NCBI GenBank assembly: GCA_016182655.1
Contig: JACPGB010000056.1
Coordinates: 82,572 to 134,763, forward strand
Length of the DNA: 52,192 nt
Direction of reading: 5' to 3'
DNA from: Deltaproteobacteria bacterium
GTDB lineage: Bacteria > Desulfobacterota > GWC2-55-46
The position numbers and the translations under genes are program-made. The notes below the pieces were generated by a model, which was given only the letters and a program-made list of their open reading frames with translations, had not been told where the DNA came from and made no database searches. Below, in pieces: positions 43,267 to 52,100 of this stretch. The stretch's first letter is position 1; every line of letters begins with the position of its first letter.

Positions 43267-45021
43267 TCATTTTTCCTCTATCATGCTGAACTCGTTCTCT
43301 ATGGCGGCTATGAGCTCCTCGGCGGCCTTCGGGTATCCTTCGTTCGGGGTGTTCTGCATCTTGATGATGCGCGTCCGGAGCGGGCTCTCAAGGAGCGTCT
43401 CGATGAATACCCCGCGCTTTAAGGCGGAAGCCGCCGCGTCCATGAACGAGAATATGGTTTTCAACATCCAGTACTGCTTCTCGTAGGTATTGAATGCGTC
43501 GGATTCGTTAAATACGCTCTGTTTCAGAAACGACTCTCTGGCCATGTTGGCGACTTCAAGCGTTAATCTATCGGATTCCTGCAGGGCCTCTACCCCTATT
43601 ATCTGTATTATGTCCTTTAGCTCGGTCTGCCTCTGGAGGAGCGAATAAAGCCTCCCCCGGAGGTCCATCATGTCAGGGGCTATCTCGTCCCTGAACCAGC
43701 CTGAGAGCTCGGAGTGATAGAGGCTGAAGCTCGCGAGCCAATTTACGGCCGGGAAGTGCCTCCTGTAGGCGAGGTCCGGGTCGAGCGCCCAGAGAGACCC
43801 GGCAAAACGCAAGGACGCCTGCGTCACGGGCTCGGAAAAGTCCCCTCCCGGCGGCGAGACCGCGCTTATGACGGTAATAGAGCCGGTCCTCTCACCGTCG
43901 CCGAGGCATTTTACTCGGCCCGACCTCTCGTAGAAGCCCCCGAGGTTGGTAGCAAGATACGGCGGAAAGCCCTCCTCTCCGGGCATTTCTTCTAAACGAG
44001 AAGATATCTCGCGCAGAGCCTCGGCCCATCTCGAGATGGAGTCCGCAAGAAGGGCGACGCTATAGCCCATGTCCCTGTAATACTCGGCAATGGTTATGCC
44101 GGTGAAAATGGAGGCCTCTCGCGCGGCGACCGGCATGTTGGAGGTGTTGACGACGATAACGGTCCGGAGGCTCAAAGGGAGGTTAGTCGAGGGGTCTTTC
44201 AATTCCGGAAAATCGGTGAGTATCTCGGACATCTCGTTTCCGCGCTCGCCGCACCCTACATATATGACGATGTCGCAGGTCGCGTACTTGGCTATCGTCT
44301 GCTCTACGACGGTCTTGCCGGTGCCGAAGCCGCCGGGGACTATCGCCGTGCCGCCCTCGGCCACGGGGAGAAGCGTATCGAATACCCTCTGCCCTGTCTT
44401 GAACGGGACCTCGGGCGGGAGCTTGTACTGGAAAGGCCTCGGCATCCGGACCGGCCAATCCTGATAGAGGTCGATGCCCGTTCCGTCCTCAAGCACGCAG
44501 ACGGGCTCGCTCCCTGATACGCCGTCTCCTTTTATCTCCTTTATTACGCCGCTTACGCCGGGCGGGACCATAATCTTCAGCGCTATACGGGCTGTCTCCT
44601 GCACGACGCCGAGCACATCGCCGGGCGAAACGCTCTCCCCGGCTTTTTTAAGAGGCTCGAACCCCCAGACGCGCTCCAGATCGAGCGCCGGGGTCTTCAC
44701 GCCCTTTGAGATAAAGCCGCCAGTCAACTCCCTTATTTTCCGTAGGGGCCGCTGTATGCCGTCGAATATGTTGGTCAAGAGCCCGGGGCCGAGCTTTACG
44801 CTCAAGGGTAGCGCGTGGCTTACGACCTCCTCGTTGAGAGAGAGCCCGCCGGTGTCTTCATAGACCTGAAGTGTCACGAGCTCGTCCTTTATCCGGATTA
44901 TCTCGCCGAGGAGCCCGTCCTTGCCTACGAGGCAGACGGTATTCATCGTCGGCCCCTCCATGCCCTTGACGACGACGGTCGGGCCCGCGACCCCGTATAT
45001 CCTTCCCCTTATCTCTTTCAT
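43267..45021 (-). CDS. atpA: V/A-type ATPase catalytic subunit A
   Basis: The 584-aa protein has Walker A GGFGTGKT at residues 230-237, the A-type insert (about 100-200), and [15 protein letters not shown] and [18 protein letters not shown]. All catalytic features are present. The gap before it (340 nt) holds two repeats, unlike the rest of the operon. SD GGAGAG precedes the ATG. Confidence 0.97.
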   Translation of the reverse strand: MKEIRGRIYGVAGPTVVVKGMEGPTMNTVCLVGKDGLLGEIIRIKDELVTLQVYEDTGGLSLNEEVVSHALPLSVKLGPGLLTNIFDGIQRPLRKIRELTGGFISKGVKTPALDLERVWGFEPLKKAGESVSPGDVLGVVQETARIALKIMVPPGVSGVIKEIKGDGVSGSEPVCVLEDGTGIDLYQDWPVRMPRPFQYKLPPEVPFKTGQRVFDTLLPVAEGGTAIVPGGFGTGKTVVEQTIAKYATCDIVIYVGCGERGNEMSEILTDFPELKDPSTNLPLSLRTVIVVNTSNMPVAAREASIFTGITIAEYYRDMGYSVALLADSISRWAEALREISSRLEEMPGEEGFPPYLATNLGGFYERSGRVKCLGDGERTGSITVISAVSPPGGDFSEPVTQASLRFAGSLWALDPDLAYRRHFPAVNWLASFSLYHSELSGWFRDEIAPDMMDLRGRLYSLLQRQTELKDIIQIIGVEALQESDRLTLEVANMARESFLKQSVFNESDAFNTYEKQYWMLKTIFSFMDAAASALKRGVFIETLLESPLRTRIIKMQNTPNEGYPKAAEELIAAIENEFSMIEEK

Positions 45022-45091
45022 CTTCTCTCCGGGTTAAGCACATCCCGCTTGCGTTTGAATTTCGAGAGCGCACCAAAACGCTCACCCTCCC

Positions 45092-45124
45092 CTTCTTCCC
45101 CTCCCATCAAGGGAGGGGAAGAAG
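45092..45124. repeat. CTTCTTCCCCTCCC/GGGAGGGGAAGAAG hairpin
   Basis: A perfect 14-bp stem with loop ATCAA between atpF and atpA. It is another member of the C-rich hairpin family in this window. Confidence 0.75.
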
Positions 45125-45130
45125 GTAAAG

Positions 45131-45355
45131 GCTGCCTCTAAAAATTAGGAATTTTTTCTGAGGTCAAGGAAGGGCGGAAATAAAAAGCGCAGCATATATG
45201 GTAATATGCGAGCACTTTCATTTCCGACCTGACGCAGTCCTTGCCGGACGGGCAAATTCGTATCAAACGGCTGAACATATGGTTCCCCAGGGGCTCCGTT
45301 CGATATCTGGCCCTGCGCCGAGCAGTCAGGAAAAATAACAATTTTTAGAGGTAGC
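45131..45355 (+). mobile_element. 225-bp inverted-repeat element, copy 2
   Basis: The ends GGCTGCCTCTAAAAATT and AATTTTTAGAGGTAGCC are inverted repeats with one mismatch in 17. The interior matches copy 1 at 38416-38628. It lies 6 nt beyond the atpF stop, in the same orientation relative to its host gene as copy 1. A 67-codon frame inside (minus strand) is not preserved in copy 1, so the element is not coding. Confidence 0.82.
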
Positions 45356-45361
45356 CTAAAT

Positions 45362-45691
45362 TCATTTTCTCAATTTTATCTGATAGCCTATCGCCCTTCT
45401 TATGAGACGGACGACGGGGGATTCTCCGTACTCGGCCTCTCCCCATTTGCCGGGGATGTTCACCGGGATGATTATGGGGAGCCCCTTTTTCCGTATCCTC
45501 TTCATTACATTCTCAGGGACCTTCTCCAGGAACCTCTCCTCTACGACGACGAGCCCGTACCTTCCCGAGGCCTGTATGCCGGAGAGTATCTCGGGGATGC
45601 TCTCGTCCTCACCGGCCTCCCTGCACTCAAGCCCCGCGCACCTGAAGCCGAGCGACGCGCCCTTTCCTGTCAATACGAGTATGCCTGCCAT
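45362..45691 (-). CDS. atpF: V/A-type ATPase subunit F
   Basis: The 109-aa Rossmann-like central-stalk subunit has ILVLTGKGASLGFRCAGLE, then YGLVVVEERFLEKVPE, then PIIIPVN. It regulates the D-F rotor shaft. It starts 7 nt after atpC. Confidence 0.9.
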   Translation of the reverse strand: MAGILVLTGKGASLGFRCAGLECREAGEDESIPEILSGIQASGRYGLVVVEERFLEKVPENVMKRIRKKGLPIIIPVNIPGKWGEAEYGESPVVRLIRRAIGYQIKLRK

Positions 45692-45698
45692 AGGAGCC

Positions 45699-46751
45699 CT
45701 ATATTGGATACTTTACGAGCCTCTTCAACTCCACTTCCGGTATGCCGAAGGCCTTGGAGCGCTCGATGAGCCTTAAGTTCCTTATCTCGCGCGCCTTCAT
45801 CTGCACGAAGGACGCGGCCGGCGCGATGGAGAGCGGCTCGACTACAGAGAGCCTTTTAAGCCTCCTTATTGAAGCGACCTCGAGCCTTTCCTCGAGGTCG
45901 TGGAGCGCGCCGGGCTCCGTAGCCGAAAGTATGGACCTCAACTCCTCGTCCTTTACCGCGATGACGAGGCCTTTCAGCGCCTCTTCCCTGTCCTTGGAGG
46001 ATGAAAGCCTCAGGAAATCCTTTCGCTTGAGCGCGCGCCCGCCCTCGATGAAGAACGACGCCGCGCCGTCAATCGAATAACCCTCGCCAGCGATCTTCAA
46101 TATCGTCGCTATATTCCTCGCGTCTATCCTTAGCGAAATGATCGATTCGAGAAGCCTGCCGTTCCGTCCTTCGTTCTTCAATATCCCGATGAGACGGCCG
46201 AAGGCGTGCAGGTCGAGGCGGAGCTCCATCTCGCCGGTCGAGCCGCGTTTCCCGTAGAGCTCCATCCCCTCTTTTAGCGGCGCGGCATAGGGGCTCCCCC
46301 ATGTATCGAGAAAGCCGACCACGCCCGGGATGTCCTCCGCGCTTAGAAGCATCCTCAAGGCGGAAGAGTCGAACTCCCCGGCCGGGATGAGGTCCCTCTG
46401 TATTTCTTCCCTTTTGACCGACCTCGATATGCCTCTGACAATGGACTTCAGGTCAAAAACCTCCCATTCGACGACGACGGCCTTAAGGAGCGGCCGCGCC
46501 TCGGGCGGGGCCTCTTCCCAGAGGGTCTTCAAGTCAGAGGAGAGGCCGTCGTTTACGGCGGACGAGAGTATCTCGTCCGTCCTTTCGAACCGCGCCGAGG
46601 CGGTCTCTATCCTCGCTCCGTAGGCAGAGGACCGAAGCCTGTCGATCAGCTCCGCAGGCCCTTCGGCCGCGAAGAGCGGCGCGTAGTCCGGCTCCCTCAA
46701 GAGCCTGCCCATGCGCCCCCTTACTCGGGCGTTGAAGTAGCTCAAATCCAT
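45699..46751 (-). CDS. atpC: V/A-type ATPase subunit C
   Basis: The 350-aa, mostly helical protein has YFNARVRGRMGRLL at the start, RLIGILKNE and IDARNIATILKIA, typical of the funnel-shaped subunit that links the central stalk to the membrane rotor. It starts 7 nt after atpE. Confidence 0.9.
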   Translation of the reverse strand: MDLSYFNARVRGRMGRLLREPDYAPLFAAEGPAELIDRLRSSAYGARIETASARFERTDEILSSAVNDGLSSDLKTLWEEAPPEARPLLKAVVVEWEVFDLKSIVRGISRSVKREEIQRDLIPAGEFDSSALRMLLSAEDIPGVVGFLDTWGSPYAAPLKEGMELYGKRGSTGEMELRLDLHAFGRLIGILKNEGRNGRLLESIISLRIDARNIATILKIAGEGYSIDGAASFFIEGGRALKRKDFLRLSSSKDREEALKGLVIAVKDEELRSILSATEPGALHDLEERLEVASIRRLKRLSVVEPLSIAPAASFVQMKAREIRNLRLIERSKAFGIPEVELKRLVKYPI

Positions 46752-46758
46752 TAGAGCC

Positions 46759-47328
46759 TCACCCGAATAGCATCTCGTCTATCAAAGGCACAAGCGCCCT
46801 CCGCGCCTTTTTTAGACGCGCCTCTATCGTGTTGTCGAATACTATTTCGCCGTCTTTCGAGACGAACCTGACCCCGAGCGGAACGCCAGGGTCGGCCTTC
46901 ACCTCGCCCCATCCGTCCTTTATCGCGCCGGCCTCCGTAGGGTTCACGAGTATGACCGGTCTTTCGTCCGAACGGAGCGACCAGTCGGCCTTGAGCTCTT
47001 CATAGAGCCGTGAAACGAGCGCGGACCTCTTTTCCTTCGGGAGCCCTTCGAGCCTTCTTTGCGCCTCGATAAATATGTCCTCTATGAGCGCTTCCCTCAC
47101 AGCGAGGGACTTGCCTCTGGCAATGGTGCGAGCGGAGTTGATCGTGGAGGCCCTTTTTTTCTCCGTCTCAACGGAAAGCGATCCAAGCCTTGCGTCCTTG
47201 AGGCCGGAGACCTCCCTTTCGACCGAACCTGCAGTCTCCCTCGCCGCGCCCTCGGCCTCCTCGATTATCCGGGCTGCCTGTACCGAGGCGTCCTCCTCTA
47301 TGGCCTTGAGTAAAGCGTCCTCCGGCAT
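46759..47328 (-). CDS. atpE: V/A-type ATPase subunit E
   Basis: The 189-aa peripheral-stalk subunit has an N-terminal coiled coil (AARIIEEAEGAARETAGSVE...) and a globular C-terminal domain ending FDNTIEARLKKARRALVPLIDEMLFG. SD GGGAGG precedes the ATG. Confidence 0.92.
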   Translation of the reverse strand: MPEDALLKAIEEDASVQAARIIEEAEGAARETAGSVEREVSGLKDARLGSLSVETEKKRASTINSARTIARGKSLAVREALIEDIFIEAQRRLEGLPKEKRSALVSRLYEELKADWSLRSDERPVILVNPTEAGAIKDGWGEVKADPGVPLGVRFVSKDGEIVFDNTIEARLKKARRALVPLIDEMLFG

Positions 47329-47338
47329 GGCGCCTCCC

Positions 47339-47548
47339 TCAGCTTATGATAAGGTACGCCACGACGAAGCCCAAAAGCACCATCGTCTCGGGTATGGCGA
47401 CGAGTATTATGACAGTGCCGGAGAGCTCGGGCCTCTCGGCGAGCGCCCCGCCTCCGGCCGCGCCTATCTTCGACTGCGCCCAGGCTGTCGCGAGCGCCGG
47501 TATGCCTATGGCTAGGGCCGCCGCTATCGCGATCAATCCTTTTTCCAT
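47339..47548 (-). CDS. atpK: V/A-type ATPase membrane rotor subunit K
   Basis: The 69-aa proteolipid has two membrane helices with a polar GAAGGGALAERPEL loop. The ion-carrying Glu is at residue 54 (AIPETMVLLG), followed by Thr, and Gln25 lies at the end of helix 1. Gln and a Glu-Thr pair are compatible with sodium coupling, but the Gln is not in the usual mid-membrane position, so the coupling ion is undecided. SD GGAGG precedes the ATG. Confidence 0.9.
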   Translation of the reverse strand: MEKGLIAIAAALAIGIPALATAWAQSKIGAAGGGALAERPELSGTVIILVAIPETMVLLGFVVAYLIIS

Positions 47549-47578
47549 ATAGACCTCCTCAAAAAATTTATAAGCCGC

Positions 47579-49456
47579 TTATCTCTTCCTGAAAGGCGAG
47601 TACTTTCTGCCCCCGCCCTCGTAGAACTTGCTGAAGAACTCGACATACTGGAGCCTCATCGACTGTATCGAGGGGCTCAGGACGCTTAAAAGGAGATTCA
47701 ATGCGTGGAGGAGCCCGGCGACGATTACGCCTACGACGAGGTTATCGGACAGAGACCCTATCCTGTTGGCCACAAGCGCCATGACGACCGACGCCGTGCC
47801 GACGGCCATGAGCCTCATGTAAGAGATGATATTGCCGAGCGCCTTTATGAACTCAAGCGGCCCGAGCACCCCTTCTATAACGGTAAGGGCTATGAAGGAC
47901 GCCGCGAGCACGGCGAGACCCGGCGTAAAGAGCCCTTTGGGGAGATAGCCGAAGACTATGCCCATGACCGCAAGGAATGAGACGACGGAGATGAAATAGA
48001 AGGCCTTGCCGGCGGCCTCCCGGGCATGCCCCCTCATCATCCTGTTCACGGCCCCGATGACGATGCCCAAAAGGACATGCCCAATGCCTATGCCGACTGT
48101 AAGCACCATCAGGGTCTTCAATGCCTTGATCCTGTCGAGGATCACAGGGTGCAGGATGCCGAGGCGTTCGCCGAGGTCGCCGAAGAACTCGCCGAAGAGA
48201 AACCCGAAGGCTATGGCAGGGAGACTGCTTATGACGAGGACAGAAGCGAGGTCGCGGAGCGTCGCCTTGTCCCTGAAGCGCCTTTTGAGGTACAGGCTTA
48301 CGAGCAGTATGACTAACCCGTACCCGATGTCCGCGACGATGAGCCCCCAGAAGGCAGGGAAGAAGACGGCCACATATATCGTCGGGTCGACCGAGCCGTA
48401 TCTCGGCGCGGGCAGAGCCCCGAGAAAGACCTCGAAGGGCCTGAGTATCCCGGGGTTTTTTATGCAGACCGGGACGAGGTCCATCTCCCTCTCCTCTATG
48501 TCGAGGACCCTTATCAGGACCTTCTCTCCGAAGAGCGCGGCGAACCTTTCTTTCAGGCCTTCGAACCCGCTTACCGGGACCCAGCCCTCTATGACAAAGG
48601 CGAACCGGGACTGGGAAGCGTAAGAGAGGACGCCTATCTCGTCGATGGCGTCGTCGACGGCGCGGGAGAGCCCCTGGAGCGTCCCGTACCACCTCCACGA
48701 GATGTCTCCCGATTCCCTTTCGACCTCCCTTATGAGAGCGGGGAGCTCGGCCTTTCTCCTCCCCATGCGTTTAAGGGCCGAGATGAGCGGGAGCTCGGCG
48801 TACTCATCCGGCAACTTCACCTCGCTTATGGCCTTGCCAGTAAGGAGGTATCTTACCTTCGACTCGAACTCGCGGGGGTATGTGAGGACTATGCCGATGG
48901 TCGATTCATCCAGCTCCCGCACATATATCTGGTACGCGCCTTCGGTGATGTTAGCGACCTCCGCATCCAGCAGGCGCGTGACATCCTCTCTGGTCTTCTC
49001 AATCGTCAAGCCCACGATATCGAAGTTCTTTAGCCCCCCGAGCCTCGATACTATCGGCGCGAAGCCCTTAAGGAGCCTCTCGTACCTGTTTACGGTCGAT
49101 GACTCATCGAGCAGTTCGTCGAGCCTTGCGTGGAGGACCCTGACCTTTTCTTCCACAGGGGCTATGTCGTCGAGGAGCTTCCGTATCTCCTCGTTGCCGA
49201 CGCGCACAGGCCTGTATGTCTCCGGGGGATTCAGGAGACTGATAAGGTTCCTGAGCCTCTCGGCGGCCTTGTCCAGAAACGCTCTCTCGCCGAGCTTCTC
49301 CTTCTCCATCGGGAGACGGGTAAGGAACTCCCTGCCCTGGGGGCCGGCCGCGCCGGTCTCTATGTGGACGACGGCGGCGGCGTGGAGCGCCCTCACGCAC
49401 TCGTCGAGATAATTTTTAGGCCCGATGATCTGGACCTTCCGCATCTTCTCGATCAA
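47579..49456 (-). CDS. atpI: V/A-type ATPase membrane subunit I
   Basis: The 625-aa protein has a long cytosolic N-terminal half with coiled coils and a C-terminal half of about seven to eight membrane helices. FFPAFWGLIVADIGYGLVI, NIISYMRLMAVGTASVVMA and HALNLLLSVLSPSIQSMRLQYVEFFSKFYEGGG are hallmark blocks. It is the stator that forms the ion path; the Arg of YMRLM is in place. The start is either TTG 49456 (overlapping the atpH stop) or ATG 49444. Confidence 0.95.
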   Translation of the reverse strand: MIEKMRKVQIIGPKNYLDECVRALHAAAVVHIETGAAGPQGREFLTRLPMEKEKLGERAFLDKAAERLRNLISLLNPPETYRPVRVGNEEIRKLLDDIAPVEEKVRVLHARLDELLDESSTVNRYERLLKGFAPIVSRLGGLKNFDIVGLTIEKTREDVTRLLDAEVANITEGAYQIYVRELDESTIGIVLTYPREFESKVRYLLTGKAISEVKLPDEYAELPLISALKRMGRRKAELPALIREVERESGDISWRWYGTLQGLSRAVDDAIDEIGVLSYASQSRFAFVIEGWVPVSGFEGLKERFAALFGEKVLIRVLDIEEREMDLVPVCIKNPGILRPFEVFLGALPAPRYGSVDPTIYVAVFFPAFWGLIVADIGYGLVILLVSLYLKRRFRDKATLRDLASVLVISSLPAIAFGFLFGEFFGDLGERLGILHPVILDRIKALKTLMVLTVGIGIGHVLLGIVIGAVNRMMRGHAREAAGKAFYFISVVSFLAVMGIVFGYLPKGLFTPGLAVLAASFIALTVIEGVLGPLEFIKALGNIISYMRLMAVGTASVVMALVANRIGSLSDNLVVGVIVAGLLHALNLLLSVLSPSIQSMRLQYVEFFSKFYEGGGRKYSPFRKR

Positions 49457-49773
49457 TAGCCGCCCCCGGTGAGGGTCCGCATCACCTCTTCTATCGCCTT
49501 TTCCCTGTTAGCCTCTCCCTTTTTTTTCAGCGCCTCCGCGTCCCTTTTTCCAGCCTCTTCTATCGATGATATCTCGTGTTTAAGCCCCTTCTCCGAGGCC
49601 TCGGAGAGTAAGCTCAACTCCGCCTCTATATCCTTTAGTTTCACGGCCTTGAGCTCTTTTGCGCTTTTTAGGGACGCCTCCCTTATGGCCGACGCCCGCT
49701 TTTTGGCGTCGTTTATAAGGGCCTCCATCGCCTCTTCCTTGCGCTTCAACTCTTCGAGTATGTCGACGGCCAT
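49453..49773 (-). CDS. atpH: V/A-type ATPase peripheral stalk subunit H/G
   Basis: The 106-aa protein is almost all coiled coil (DILEELKRKEEAMEALINDAKKRASAI...), matching the G/H peripheral-stalk subunit that pairs with E. It is the first gene of the ATPase set (H-I-K-E-C-F-A-B-D, the order usual in archaeal-type operons). Its stop overlaps the atpI start, and it follows the ComEA-like gene. Confidence 0.88.
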   Translation of the reverse strand: MAVDILEELKRKEEAMEALINDAKKRASAIREASLKSAKELKAVKLKDIEAELSLLSEASEKGLKHEISSIEEAGKRDAEALKKKGEANREKAIEEVMRTLTGGGY

Positions 49774-49774
49774 G

Positions 49775-50188
49775 TTACCTCTTCAGGGCGGCGTTGTCAG
49801 GGATTTGAGACAGAGGACGGACTACCGCGTACTTCCGGATCTTCCCTAATCTGACTTTACCAATCGATTTTACCTCTGTCAATTCATCGACTGAGCGGAA
49901 GCCGCCCATTTCAATCCTCTTTTCGATGATCTTTTCCGCGGTCTTCGGGCCGACGCCGGGGAGCAACATGAGCGCTTCTTTCGTAGCCGAGTTCAAGTCT
50001 ATCGGAAAACCGGGGAGAGCGGATGGACGCGAGGGAGATATTTCAGAAGACGGGCTTTGAGGAGCGGTCTGGAGACGGCTGTCTATCCTTGGGGCAGGCT
50101 TGCTTCTGAACGCATTTGAATGAAAGAAGGTTATGGCGATAAAGGCCAAAGAGAGGACTATGAACGCACCGTATCTGGCTCTGTCCAT
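49775..50188 (-). CDS. ComEA-like helix-hairpin-helix protein
   Basis: About 137 aa. An N-terminal membrane helix is followed by a Ser/Pro-rich linker and a C-terminal double HhH: IDLNSATKEALMLLPGVGPKTAEKIIEKRIEMGGF and a second hairpin. ComEA-type proteins bind DNA at the membrane during uptake, but HhH proteins also have other roles. ATG 50188 puts the membrane helix right at the N-terminus; ATG 50224 would add 12 residues. It lies 1 nt before atpH, so it is in the ATPase operon without an obvious functional link. Confidence 0.82.
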   Translation of the reverse strand: MDRARYGAFIVLSLAFIAITFFHSNAFRSKPAPRIDSRLQTAPQSPSSEISPSRPSALPGFPIDLNSATKEALMLLPGVGPKTAEKIIEKRIEMGGFRSVDELTEVKSIGKVRLGKIRKYAVVRPLSQIPDNAALKR

Positions 50189-50234
50189 GCTTGCGGGCTC
50201 GCTTGTAGCTGAATGACATGGCATATGGCCGATA

Positions 50235-50256
50235 GCCGGGACTTTCCAGTCCCGGC
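50235..50256. repeat. GGGACT-ttcc-AGTCCC hairpin repeat
   Basis: GCCGGGACT pairs perfectly with AGTCCCGGC. It is the same motif as at 41021-41040 in inverse orientation, placed between cimA and the ComEA-like gene. Confidence 0.75.
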
Positions 50257-50308
50257 TTTAAAGCATTTATCGGATAACATGACAGCGCCTATCGTTTACG
50301 CCGGGGTA

Positions 50309-51895
50309 TCAACCCTTCCGCCCCTTCTTCCTCTTCCTGTCCTTGAAGAGCTTGTATTCGAGCGAATCCACGAGGGCCTGCCAGCTCGCCTCTATGACAT
50401 TGTCGGATACGCCCACGGTCCCCCACTTATCCACCCCGTCGCCGGATTCGACCAGGACGCGGACCCTTGCGGCGGTACCCTGCACGCCCGCGAGCACCCT
50501 GACCTTGAAGTCGAGGAGCTTTACTTCCCTCAAATTCGGGTAGAACCTCTCGAGGGCCTTTCGGAGCGCGGCGTCGAGCGCGTTTACCGGGCCGCTCCCT
50601 TCCGCCGCCGTGTGCTCGATATCGCCGTCCACCTCGAGCTTTATCGTGGCCTCGGCAAAGGGCGGCTCGTCCTCCCTCTTCTTCTCGTCTATGACGCGAA
50701 AACCGAGGAGCCTGAAGTACCGCTCCTTTTTCTTCAAGGCCTTCTGCATGAGGAGCTCGAAGGAGGCCTCCGCGCCCTCGTACTGGAAGCCCTGGTGCTC
50801 AAGGAGCTTGAGTTCCGCAAGCACGGCCTTTACGACATCCGATGAGCTCTCGATATCGACCCCGTATTCCCGGGCCTTGTAGACGATGTTGGATCTCCCC
50901 GACAGGTCGGATACCAGCACCCGCTGGTGGTTGCCGACGAGCTCGGGCCTTATGTGCTCGTATGTAAGCGGCGATTTTACGACCGCGCTCACATGGACCC
51001 CTCCCTTGTGGGCGAATGCGCTTTCGCCTACATATGGCTGGTGCTTGAGATGCGGGAGGTTCGCAAGCTCGTAGATGAGACGCGCGGTGTCGCGGAGCTT
51101 CTTCAATTGCTCGGCGCTTATGCAGTCTATACCCATCTTGAGCTTCAGGGCCGGGATGATCGAGCAGAGGTTGGCGTTCCCGCACCTCTCTCCGAAGCCG
51201 TTAAGCGTGCCCTGCACCATAGTCGCCCCGGCCTTGACGGCCGTAAGAGAGTTGGCGACGGCCGTTTCGGAGTCGTTGTGGGCGTGTATGCCGAGCGGCG
51301 CGGCAACAGCCATCTTTACGGCCTCCATGATATCGGCGACCTCGAAAGGAAGAGTCCCGCCGTTGGTGTCGCAAAGGACTATATAGTCCGCACCGGCATC
51401 GAAGGCGGCTTCAAGCGTTTTGAGCGCGTACTCGGGGTCGTCCTTGTAGCCGTCGAAGAAGTGCTCGGCGTCGTAGAAGACTTCATTCGTCCGTTTCTTG
51501 AGGTACGCAACCGAATCGAAGATCATCTCGAGGTTCTCGGAGAGCGAGACCCGAAGGGCCTTCACGACATGGAGCTTCCACGATTTTCCGAATACGGTTA
51601 TGGCAGGGGAGCGTGAGTCCAGCAGGGCTTTAAGGTTGGCGTCATTCTTTGCCTTAACGCCCGACCTCCTTGTAGAGCCGAAGGAGACGAGGGTCGAGGC
51701 AGTGAGCTTCTGGGCCCGCATGGCCTTGAAGAACTCGATGTCGCGCGGGTTCGAGCCGGGCCAGCCGCCCTCGATGTAATGGACGCCGAGGTCGTCGAGC
51801 CTCTCCGCAATACGGACCTTGTCCTCGACCGAGAACGAGATGTCCTCTGCCTGGGTGCCGTCCCTGAGTGTTGTGTCGTAGAGCTTCAATGTCAT
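50309..51895 (-). CDS. cimA: (R)-citramalate synthase, 2-isopropylmalate-synthase-like
   Basis: The 528-aa protein has the HMGL-like barrel with [14 protein letters not shown] at the start and [16 protein letters not shown] (metal ligands His-x-His). [23 protein letters not shown] and a C-terminal LeuA allosteric domain complete it. In this family it condenses pyruvate with acetyl-CoA to start a threonine-independent isoleucine route. The start is ATG 51895; the longer upstream frame runs through a repeat. The length (528) fits the CimA subgroup. Confidence 0.93.
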   Translation of the reverse strand: MTLKLYDTTLRDGTQAEDISFSVEDKVRIAERLDDLGVHYIEGGWPGSNPRDIEFFKAMRAQKLTASTLVSFGSTRRSGVKAKNDANLKALLDSRSPAITVFGKSWKLHVVKALRVSLSENLEMIFDSVAYLKKRTNEVFYDAEHFFDGYKDDPEYALKTLEAAFDAGADYIVLCDTNGGTLPFEVADIMEAVKMAVAAPLGIHAHNDSETAVANSLTAVKAGATMVQGTLNGFGERCGNANLCSIIPALKLKMGIDCISAEQLKKLRDTARLIYELANLPHLKHQPYVGESAFAHKGGVHVSAVVKSPLTYEHIRPELVGNHQRVLVSDLSGRSNIVYKAREYGVDIESSSDVVKAVLAELKLLEHQGFQYEGAEASFELLMQKALKKKERYFRLLGFRVIDEKKREDEPPFAEATIKLEVDGDIEHTAAEGSGPVNALDAALRKALERFYPNLREVKLLDFKVRVLAGVQGTAARVRVLVESGDGVDKWGTVGVSDNVIEASWQALVDSLEYKLFKDRKRKKGRKG

Positions 51896-51910
51896 CCTAT
51901 TTCCATTTAC

Positions 51911-52048
51911 CTCCCCTCCCTCGATGGGAGGGGATGGAGGGGAGGGTGAAATCGCCGCCACCCCGCCTCATGTTACCATTCTTTATTTCCCCCTTTTCTA
52001 AAGGGGGACTGAGGGGGATTATAAAACGACCCCTCCCAACCTCCCCTT
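51911..52048. repeat. cluster of C/G-rich hairpin repeats
   Basis: CCCCTCCC-tcgat-GGGAGGGG (51913-51933), followed by GGAGGGGAGGGTGAAATC shared with the repeat at 36584. CCCCCTTT-tct-AAAGGGGG (51989-52007) and a CCCCTCCCAACCTCCCC block shared with 41155-41173 follow. It lies in the leader region of cimA. Confidence 0.65.
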
Positions 52049-52081
52049 GTAAAGGAGACCTTTGCATAACTCTCTTTAAAG

Positions 52082-52100
52082 AAGATTCGATTCGAATCTT
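52082..52100. promoter_or_regulatory. 19-bp perfect palindrome AAGATTCGATTCGAATCTT
   Basis: Two 9-bp arms around one base, about 190 nt upstream of the cimA ATG. It is a candidate operator; no T-run follows, so it is not a terminator. No known regulator motif matches with certainty. Confidence 0.45.

Noticed and set aside
45138-45341. 67-codon minus-strand frame in the repeat after atpF
   Set aside because: The sister copy at 38416-38628 does not keep the frame, so it is not under coding selection.
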